NCBI RefSeq assembly: GCF_000499385.1
Contig: NW_013654398.1
Span: 1-12,500, forward strand
DNA from: Eimeria necatrix
Lineage: Eukaryota; Apicomplexa; Conoidasida; Eucoccidiorida; Eimeriidae
Length of the DNA stretch: 12,500 bases
Reading direction: 5' to 3'
Shown here one piece after another: positions 1 to 7,532 of this stretch (position 1 is the first letter of the stretch; the number at the start of each line of letters is the position of its first letter). A program made the position numbers and the translations under genes. The notes under the pieces were generated by a model. The model did no database searches. It was given only the letters and a program-made list of their open reading frames with translations, and had not been told where the DNA came from.

Positions 1-36
1 TTGCTGCCATGCCGAAGGTCGATAAAGTCCTCCTAG
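1..36 (+). CDS. EIF2B2: eIF2B-beta exon (partial, cut by window edge)
   Basis: Reads AAMPKVDKVLL plus one base, then donor G|GTGCCT at 37. It matches the family segment just before the last core strands (AVMSRVNKV in the human protein as remembered). It leaves phase 1 and joins exon 389-564, completing a Gly codon to give KVLLGTVAVLSSGG. Confidence 0.85.
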   Translation: MLPCRRSIKSS

Positions 37-1746
37 GTGCCTAGGGTTTAGGGTTTAGGGTTTGGGGCCTAGGGTTTAGGGTTTGGCGTTTACGGCGTGC
101 GGTTTGGCGCAGAACGAGGGTTTAGGGTTTAGGGGGTAGTGCAGGGAGTTGGAATTCAAACCACTTTTATGCCAGATTCTGCGCTGTTTGCTCCTAGGTG
201 CCTAGGGTTTAGGGTTTAGGGTTTGGGGCCTAGGGTTTAGGGTTTAGGGTTTGGTTTAGGTTTTAGGGAGTGGATGAGAGCGCCGCGAGGCGGCTAGGGT
301 TTGGGGTTTAGGGTTTGACTTGCGTTTGCGAGCGGCGCGCGGTGAAATGGCTAAACCCTAAATTAGGGTTTGCGTGGCTGTGGCTCAGGAACTGTGGCGG
401 TGTTGTCTTCGGGGGGGTTTGTGGCTGTGGGGGGGGCCAACTCTGTTGCTGTTGCTGCTCGTTTTTTTAACAAACCCTTAATTGCTGTTGCCCCTCTTTT
501 CAAACTGACTTATCTTCCCTTCTTCGACAACCAAAGCTCCAACGAGCTGCTGCCCCCCGCTGCAGTGAGCCTCCAGCTAGCTAGCTAGCTAGCTAGCTAG
601 CTAGCTAGCTGCCTAGCTGGCTAGGGTTGCGAGTCAGCTAGCTAGCTGGCTAGTTAGGGCGGCGAGCCAGCTAGCTAGCTAGCTTGCTAGGGTGGCGAGC
701 TAGCTTCCTAGCTGGCTATCCAGGGTAGCGAGCCAGCTTGCTAGCTAGCCAACTAGCTAGCTAGCTAGCTAGCTAGCTGGCTAGCTAGCCGGATAGGCAT
801 CCGTTTGGCTGGCTATTCGGCTAGCTGTTTGGCTAGCTAGGTGGCCAGCTACCTGGATAGTCAGCTAGCTAGCTGGCGCCTCGCCAGCTAGCTCGACGGC
901 TCCTTGTCTATGGAGCAGCTTGGCTAGGTAGCTAGCTGGCTAGCTAGAGCCAGCTGGCTACGCAGCGAGCTAGCTAGCTGCTTAGCTAGCTGCCCAAAGT
1001 GCTGTCTGTGGCTGGCTATCTGCAGGCAGTGCCGGACGGGCTGAACATGGGCAACGTCAACATAAGGTACGTTTCCCTGGCTAGCCAGCTAGCTGCTTGG
1101 CTAGCTAGCTACCTAGCTAGCTAGCTAGCTAGCTAGCCAGGCGCGGCCCTGCACAGCCTGGCGGCTAGCTCGGCTTGTGGCTGTCATGTTGCCAGCTGTC
1201 AGCTAGCCAGCTAGTCACCCAGCCCACCAGCTGGCTAGCCAAGCAGCAAGCCGGCTAGCCTGCGGGCCAGCCAGCTAGCCAGCCAGCTAACCAGCTAGCT
1301 AGCCTGTCAGCTAGCCGATTAGCCTGCCAGCCAGCCACCTATCCACCTAGCTCGCTAGCTAGCTATCCCTCCAGCCACTTCACCCGCTAGCTAGCTACCC
1401 CGCTACCCAGCCAACTGGCTAGCTAGCTAGCTACACCGCTAGCCAGCCAGCCAGCTAGCTAGCTAGCTACCCCGCTAGCCAGCGAGCTAGCTAGCTAGCC
1501 CACGATGCAGCCAGCTGGCCAGCTAGCTAGCCAGCCAGCTGCCCCTCGATCGAGCTAGCTAGCCAGCTAGCTAGCTAGCTAGCTAGCTGTGTGGCTGCGT
1601 GCAGCATTCCAATGTTTGACTACGTGCCCCGCTCGCTGGTGTCTGTCTTCATCACCGATGTGGGAGCAGTCGATCCCAGCTACTTGTTTGCACTTTCCCG
1701 ACAGCGCTACCACGTCGACGACTTGGCTCTCGGCATTGTCGACTAG
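1..1746 (+). CDS. EIF2B2: eIF2B subunit beta, 3' part (four exons, 5' end outside window)
   Basis: Joined exons <1-36, 389-564, 1026-1066 and 1605-1746 read in one frame to a TAG stop and give about 130 residues. Human eIF2B-beta is about 350 residues, so this is roughly the last third. Seen: KVDKVLLG, then SSGGFVAVGGANSVAVAAR, then KPLIAVAPLFKL, then IPMFDYVPRSLVSVFITDVG and a YHVDDL ending. Known family: these match the last Rossmann-like strands of the eIF2B alpha/beta/delta family and the C-terminus of the beta subunit (FDYVPPEL, then a YHPDD end). eIF2B is the cytosolic GDP/GTP exchange factor for eIF2, and beta belongs to its regulatory core. Splice phases agree at all three junctions (1, 0, 2). 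Introns of 352, 461 and 538 bases are almost wholly repeat. The neighbouring ARS2 gene converges on it. Beta is preferred over alpha or delta because of the C-terminus. Confidence 0.9.
37..388 (+). repeat. Intron of eIF2B-beta made of TTTAGGG-type repeat
   Basis: The intron runs from donor GTGCCTAGGG to acceptor GTGGCTCAG. It is mostly TTTAGGG units with TTTGGGG and CCTAGGG variants. It also holds a decayed exon copy (145-197) and, at 353-371, a palindrome of nine paired bases around one A (AAACCCTAA/TTAGGGTTT), 17 bases before the acceptor. Confidence 0.8.
145..197 (+). pseudogene. Truncated tandem copy of an eIF2B-beta exon inside the intron
   Basis: After acceptor-like GTGCAG the frame reads GVGIQTTFMPDSALFAP and ends at a donor identical to the one at 36/37. 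This is the family segment that should come directly before AAMPKVDKVLLG, yet it lies downstream of it here. Bases 191-245 repeat 30-84 exactly (offset 161). Relative to the good copy, 26 bases between TTGCT and CCTAG are missing, so the copy cannot join the next exon in frame. I infer a partial tandem exon duplication that is skipped in splicing. The full-length version of this segment presumably lies just left of the window. Confidence 0.7.
389..564 (+). CDS. EIF2B2: eIF2B-beta exon
   Basis: Acceptor GGCTCAG, donor GCA|GTGAGC. It encodes 58 residues, from TVAVLSSGGFVAVGGANSVA through KPLIAVAPLFKL to ELLPPAA. The run NKPLI is written by AAACCCTTA, a telomere-like heptamer inside coding sequence. 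Phase 1 in, phase 0 out. Confidence 0.9.
1026..1066 (+). CDS. EIF2B2: eIF2B-beta small exon
   Basis: A 41-base island in CTAG repeat, with acceptor CTATCTGCAG and a near-perfect donor AAG|GTACGT. It reads AVPDGLNMGNVNI plus two bases. Phase 0 in and phase 2 out fit both neighbours. The segment corresponds to the variable loop before the conserved FDYVP motif. Confidence 0.85.
1605..1746 (+). CDS. EIF2B2: eIF2B-beta last exon
   Basis: Acceptor GCTGCGTGCAG. After one base completing Ser it reads IPMFDYVPRSLVSVFITDVG, continues to YHVDDLALGIVD, and stops at TAG 1744-1746. The stop codon is itself the first TAG of the CTAG array that follows. The match to the eIF2B-beta C-terminus is the strongest identity evidence for this gene. 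Confidence 0.92.
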
Positions 1747-1870
1747 CTAGCTAGCTAGCTAGCTAGCTAGCTAGCTAGCCAGCTAGCTAGCCAGCTAGCT
1801 AGCCAGCTAGCTAGGTAGCTAGCTAGCCAGCAGCCAGGCAGCTAGCCTGGCGAGCCCTCGAAGACGGAGC

Positions 1871-1909
1871 CACCACGTCGACGACTTGGCCACCGGCATT
1901 GTGGACTAG
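1871..1909 (+). pseudogene. Decayed copy of the end of the eIF2B-beta last exon
   Basis: It is 39 bases long and differs from 1708-1746 at five positions (offset 163), ending again in GACTAG. It still reads HHVDDLATGIVD and a stop. It lies 125 bases past the true stop, surrounded by CTAG repeat. It could be a remnant of a tandem duplication or, less likely, an alternative last exon. Confidence 0.75.
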
Positions 1910-2572
1910 CTAGCCAGCTAGCCACCCTGTTAGCCAGCTAGGCAGCCAGCTAGCCAGCTAGCGACCTGGAGACACCTAGTCGCCTGACTGGCCAGCTAGC
2001 CACATGGCAGGGTCCAGCCAGCGACCTGGGTAGCCAGCTAGCCATCTAGCTAGCTACCGAGCCGCGTGGCTAGCCAGCTAGCTACCTGGCTAGCTACCCA
2101 GCTGCCTGGCCAGCCAGTTAGCCAGTCGGCTGGGACTCTCCAGGGGGCTGGCTAGTCAGCTAGCCAGCTAACTGGGGCAAGCCAGCTGCCTAGCTAGCCA
2201 GTTGGTTGGGGCTAGGCAGCTATCTAGCTAGCTATTCTACCAGCTAGCTAGCCAGCAGGACAGCTGGGTCCGCAGCTAGCTGGCTGACTGGCTACTCAGC
2301 TAGCTGGCTAGTCGACTCCCCAGCTAGCTAGCTACGCAGCTAGCTGCGCAGCTAGCTACCCAGCCAGGCGTGGCTGGCGGGCCTGCTGCGCCACGGCCTT
2401 AGCTAGCCAGCCAGCCCACGAGCTAGCTAGCCAGCCAGCTAGCTAGCCAGCTAGCTAGCTAGCCGGAGAAGCGACTCTACGGTTGCTATTTGTGGCGCTC
2501 CGACACCGGGGCGCAGCAGTGGCTAGCTGCCGCAGCTGCTGCTCAGCAGTTGCTGCTGCTGAGGCTTCTGCG

Positions 2573-2650
2573 CAGCAGTTGCTGCTGCTGCTGCTGCTCA
2601 GCAGTTGCTGCTGCTGCTGCTGCTCAGCAGTTGCTGCTGCTGCTGCTGCT
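2573..2650. repeat. 26-bp minisatellite, about three units, CTG-rich
   Basis: Units beginning CAGCAGTT followed by CTG runs start at 2573, 2599 and 2625. The 26-base period changes frame at every unit. The open frames across it on both strands are therefore read-through of triplet runs, not genes. Confidence 0.75.
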
Positions 2651-2697
2651 TGCGTACACCTCACAAATGAAAGTGCCTGCCAAGTTAAAGTACCATT

Positions 2698-2843
2698 TAG
2701 GGGCCCCCAAGTACCCTCTCAGGGGCCCCAAAGGGGCCCTGGGGGGCCCCTAGGGGGGCCCCCTGAGCTGTGGGGCCCCCGCCTTGCAGGCAGCAACTTG
2801 GTACTGCCCATAAATTCAAAGGGGCCCCCTGTGGGGCCCCTCA
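2698..2843. repeat. Cluster of GGGGCCCC palindromes
   Basis: Many G4C4-type palindromes occur close together, some after AAGTACC-like words (near 2689 and 2709). The island has no CTAG and no splice-flanked frame I trust. Similar G/C palindromes occur in the first and the penultimate coding exons of ARS2 (8640-8690 and 3688-3742). Confidence 0.6.
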
Positions 2844-3328
2844 ACAGGAGTTGTGGCCGTGACGCGTCGGGGCAGAGGCTAGCTAGCTAGCCAGCTAGCT
2901 GGCAGCTAGCTAGCTGCCTGCGTAGCCAGCTAGGCAGCTAGCTAGCCAGCTAGCTGCGCACTTAGCTAGCTAGCTAGCTAGCTGGGGAACTAGTTGCTAG
3001 GCGCCGCCATCTAGCCACTCGGCGGACGCGGCGGCTAGCCTTTTATGCGACCACGCGGCCGCCTAGCCAGCTGGCTAGCTAGCTAGCTAGGTCAGCAGCT
3101 ACCCAGCTGGCTAACTAGCTAGCTAGCTCGTCAGCAGCTACCTAGCTGGCTAGCCAGCTAGCTAGTCAGCAGCTACCCAGCTAGCTAGCTAGCTGGCTAG
3201 CTCGTCAGCAGGTTCCTAGCTGGCTAGGCAGCCAGCTAGCTAGTCAGCAGCTACTCAGCTAGCTGGCTAGTCAGCAGCTACCCGGCTGGCTAGCTAGCTA
3301 GCCAGCTAGCCACTAGCTGCCACCATCT

Positions 3329-3367
3329 TCATAGGTCGTCGTAGCTGGCGGTTGGCCTCGCGACAGC
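3329..3367 (-). CDS. SRRT: ARS2 probable last exon
   Basis: A unique island in CTAG repeat with a good acceptor (CTTTGATCCCGCAG). In the phase left by exon 14 it reads AVARPTASYDDL, then TGA. Plant SERRATE also ends in a short Tyr/Leu tail after the acidic motif, as I remember it. The alternative is termination at 3615 without this exon. Confidence 0.6.
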   Translation of the reverse strand, partial: AVARPTASYDDL

Positions 3368-5311
3368 CTGCGGGATCAAAGCGAAGCACACAGAGCCTTC
3401 CTTGCTCAGTAGCTAGCTAGCTAGCTAGCTAGCCAGCTAGCTAGCTAGCTACCCAGCCAGCTTGCTGCATCGCTAGCGTGCCATCCAGCTAGCCAGCTAG
3501 CTGCTTCGCTAGCTAGCTGCCCAGCTAGCCACTTGTTCCGCTGCTAGCCAGCCACCTGGCTAGCTGCTTGATGCGCAGCTAGCTAGCTATCTAGCCAGCT
3601 AGCTAGCTAGCTAGCTAGCTAGAAAGACTCACCAGAGGCGCAGCAGTAGGCCCGTAAGGAGAGTCCCAGTCCCGCTGCCGCCTCAAGTGGGGGGCCCCCG
3701 GGGGCGGCGGCAGCACAAGAGGGGGTGGAGGGGGGGCCCCCGCTGCAGGCAAACGCAGCGAGGGTTTAGGGTTTGTGAATTAGGGTTTAGGGTTTGTGGG
3801 CTAGGGCTTTGGGTTTGTCAATTAGGGTCTAGGGTTTGTGCGCCAGGGCTTAGGGTTTGCTGGCTGCGGTTTCTGGTTCTAAAGATTAGGGTTTACGGGC
3901 TGGGAATTGGGGTTTAGGGTTTCAGAAGCAGGGTTTGAGGAGATTGGGGTTTGAGAAGGGTTTGAGGATTAGGGTTTGAGAGGGGTTTGAAGATTAGGGT
4001 TTGGAGTTTGAGAGTTAGGCTTTGGAGTTGAGCACTAGGGTTTAGTTTAGGGTTTGAGAATTGTTTAGAAATTCAGAATTAGAATTAGGGGTTTGAGTAT
4101 TATTACGGTTTATGGGAAGCAGAAAAGCGTTTAAGATTTGAGGATTAGGGTTTAGGGTTTGAGGATTAGGGTTTAGGGTTTGAGGCTTAGGGTTTAGGGT
4201 TTGAGGATGAGCATTCTTTGCGCCATTCCTCGCAGGCTAAAAATCCTGCGGGGGAGCGCGTGCTGCAGCCGCCAGCTGCAGCGGCCCGAGAACAGCTTAG
4301 GGTTTAGGGTTTAGGGTTTAGGGTTTAGGGTTTACGGATGAAAAGGCCGGGGGGGGGCGGCGGGGGCCTCCGCCTTAGCCGCTCGCGATCTCTTCTGTGG
4401 CGCTCTTGAGGTAAAGAAATGTGTTTATTAGGATCATTCATGTAGGCAGTTTTCATTAGATGCGGCACGTACTGCAAAACACCAAACCCTAAACCCTAAA
4501 CCCTAAACCCTAAACCCTAGCCAGTCCTCGCTCGCCCGGGCCTCGACCCGCCAAACCCTCGCCAGCCCCAAACCCTCCAAATGTGTTTATTAGGATCATT
4601 CATGTAGGCAGTTTTCATTAGGTGCGGCACGTACTGCAAAACACCAAACCCTAAACCCTAAACCCTAAACCCTAAACCCTAAACCCTAAGCCCTACCACT
4701 ACCCACACCACTGTCATTCCCGCTGCTGTGGGCTGGACACGTCGCTGCCGCGCACTCCCTCCCAGTGAGCCCCAAACCCCAAACCCTAAACCCTAAACCC
4801 TAAACCCTAAACCCTACTTTGTTGATGATTTTAGTGAGCTCGCGTTCGTGTTTTTTCCTGTGATGAAGATGCACAAAAGAAGGGCCTTTAAAAAGCTTCT
4901 GACAAAGAGTGCAGCGGTAGCGGCCCTCGGCGTCCTTGGAAGTGTGCTGCGCGCAAACCCTAAACCCTAAACCCTAAACCCTAAACCCTAAACCCTAAAC
5001 CCCAAACTCCAAACCTCAACGCCGAGTCCTCGAGCCGCTGGAGAACAGCGCGAGTCGCTGCGGCTTTCTCCGCGCAGCCCTGGGCGTGCAAACCCCCGAA
5101 AAGGGTTTAGGGTTTGGCGCTTAGGGTTTAGGGTTTAGGGTTTAGGGTTTACTTCTTCGCAAAAAGCCAGCCACTTGCTCCGGATTATGGGACTCTCTTG
5201 CTCGTCTAAAGGCGGAGGCAAATTTTGCCTCATATTTGCTGCCATGTGCAGCAGCACCTGCAGCCGCTGGTCTAGCTGCTGCGCCCATTGCTGCTGCTGC
5301 TGCGAGACCCC

Positions 5312-5348
<37 letters not shown>

Positions 5349-5994
5349 GCGGCGCCGTCCGTCGGCATGTCTTCCTCCTGCTGCTGCTGCTGCTCCTCCT
5401 GCTGCTGCTGCTGCTCCTCCTCCTGCTGCTGCTGCTGCTGCTGCAGGTAGTGCTGCAGCTGCGGCGGGCAGGAAGGCCGCAAGTGCCCCGCGGTGGCGTT
5501 CAGGTGCAGCTGCTGCGGATCGTCGTAGACCTGCAGCACAAACCCTAAACCCTAAACCCTAAACCCTAAACCCTCGGCAGCGGCGCGGGCTACGATCTAG
5601 GGTTTAGGGTTTAGGGTTTGCAAAACACCTTTCCACTGTAGTAACATATGCAGTGAACTTGGCGCAGATACGTCAGCATCAAGTCAAGCCTCCTGCAAGC
5701 CCAAAACCCCAAACCCTAAACCCTAAACCCTAAACCCTAAACCCTAAGCGCGAATCATCCACTAAACCCTCAGTAAATGCCGCAACCCTCGAGCTCCGCC
5801 GCTGCTCCTCAAGGCACAGGACCCAAACAAGCGCTGAGGGTTCAGTAGGGTTTAGGATTAGGGTTTAGGATTAGGGTTTAGGGTTTAGGGTTTAGGGTTT
5901 GAGGTCTACGGACAGCCAAGGGTCCTCAATGCCGTCCAAAATGTCTTCCAGCGGATGAGCAGCATCAGCAGGACAAACGTCCAGCTGCGCGTCT

Positions 5995-6025
<31 letters not shown>

Positions 6026-7047
6026 ATGAATGCAGCAGCAAATCAAAGCAGCAGCAGCAGCAGCGAAAGCGCCAAGAGCAGCCCAAGGCCACGCGGCGGC
6101 AGCCGCGTAAACCCAAACCCCAAACCCTAAACCGCAAACCCTAAACCCCAAACCCTAAACCCCAAACCCTCCCCAACCCCAAACCCTAAACCCTAAACCC
6201 TAAACCCTAAACCCTAGCGGACCCAGCGTGCGGATCAGCTCCCAAGCAGCATCTGTGTCTTTGTGGAGTCTCTGAAGAGTAGCAGCAATTGGAGGAGTTA
6301 AAGACACAGCCACAAAAGGGCCAATTTCTTTTGGCTGCTGCAGCAGCAGCCGCAGCTCGCTGAGGGTTTCTCCCGCGCTCAAACGCACGATCCTGCGCGC
6401 AAACCCTAAACCCTAAACCCTAAACCCTAAACCCTAAACCCTAGCCCCTGCGGTGCAGGCGCGCGCCACGCGCGGGAACGGCACACAAGCCTCGAACGAC
6501 GTAGTAACGCACCCGAAACACACCCAAACCCTAAACCCTAAACCCCAAACCCTAAACCCTAAACCCTAAACCCTAAACCCTCACGTGAACTCTGCTCCCT
6601 GCGCAAGGGCCTCGTCTGCTGCTTCTTGAGAAGCAAAATAAACATGAGCAGTTCGAGGGGCAGTGAGGCCCGCGTTGGAGACCATTGCCACGTAGAGGGC
6701 CCCCCGCTTCTGCGCAGCAACCCTAAACCCTAAACCCTAAACCCTAAACCCTAAACCCTAAACCCTGAGCCCGAGCTGTCAAGCAATAATCCTTAGTGCA
6801 AGGCAGTAAAGCCCTAATCCTAGGCAGCAAAGCCTGACGGCAAACACTGCAGCAGACGCCAGGCCAGCACCTCGCGCAAACCCTAAACCCTAAACCCTAA
6901 ACCCTAAACCCTAAACCCTAGCTGACCTCCAGCGCCTTGAGTATTTCAAATTTGTTGATCTGCGGGTCCACGCGATGCACTTCTAAGCAGCAGGCGTTTG
7001 GCAGCAGCAAAAAGTCCGTGGGCACTTTGAAGACACCGAAGGGAAGC

Positions 7048-7086
<39 letters not shown>

Positions 7087-7494
7087 GTGCAGACACGGAT
7101 CTGCCGAGGCCAGTCTTCCAGCAGCAAAGGAGATATATCGCCTGCAGCAAGTGCAGCAGCAGCAGCAGCAGCAAGTGCAGCAGCAGCAGCAGCAGCAGGT
7201 GCAGCAGCAGCAGCAGGCGAGCCAGACGCAGACACAGCTACAGCAGCAAGGCAGCAGCAGCAACACTAGCACTGCCGACTGCAGCAGCAGCAGTACTGAC
7301 AGCGGCAGCAGCAACATCAGTGGTGACAGCAACAGCAGCGGTTGTGACAGCAGCAGCAGCAGCAGCGGCAGCAGCAGCAGCAGCAGCAGCAGTGGCAGCA
7401 GCAGCAGCAGCGTCACCTGCCCCCGCAAGCAGCTCAGGAGGGGCCTCCAACTTGAGGTTTCGGAACCCGCCGGCTTCCCACCGCTGCAGCAAAC

Positions 7495-7532
<38 letters not shown>

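Larger units (their letters stand above)
1747..3328. other. Intergenic region between convergent genes
   Basis: No supported gene lies here. Apart from CTAG repeat it contains a decayed copy of the eIF2B-beta last exon (1871-1909), a CTG-rich island with a 26-bp minisatellite (about 2480-2650) and a GC-palindrome island (about 2690-2850). The 3' untranslated regions of both neighbouring genes must start here; I see no clear polyadenylation signal. Confidence 0.7.
571..3621. repeat. CTAG-based repeat tract (CTAGC/CTAGCCAG/CTAGCTGG)
   Basis: About 3 kb is built from CTAG units mixed with CCAG, CTGG and CTGC variants, broken by unique islands. CTAG is its own reverse complement, so the tract looks alike on both strands and offers TAG stops on both. 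It fills two introns of eIF2B-beta, the space between the convergent genes, and the last intron of ARS2 (3368-3632). Between about 600 and 1000 the interruptions are mainly CTGG/CTGC, and from about 1200 to 2450 mainly CCAG. Short unique stretches near 1140-1200, 2130-2150 and 3000-3060 hold nothing I can call. Confidence 0.9.

Noticed and set aside
2455..2890. Frames on both strands over the CTG island
   Set aside because: A 26-base repeat period shifts the frame at each unit; there are no splice-flanked or family-like segments.
571..3621. CTAG tract as a CRISPR array or insertion-sequence end
   Set aside because: There is no constant repeat-spacer spacing, no cas genes and no transposase; the tract is a low-complexity expansion in a eukaryotic genome.
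4201..4296. Minus-strand island reading FLACEEWRKECSS
   Set aside because: It has an acceptor (CCCCCGCAG) but no donor before the stop, and ARS2 exons 13 and 14 join in phase without it.
5175..5562. Plus-strand poly-Cys, poly-Ala and poly-Leu frames
   Set aside because: They are shadows of ARS2 exon 11, whose minus-strand frame has conserved flanks and correct splice sites.
6767..6876. Minus-strand island reading REVLAWRLLQCLPSGFAA
   Set aside because: It is gene-like, but RRM halves in exons 5 and 6 join directly in phase and match family spacing without it.
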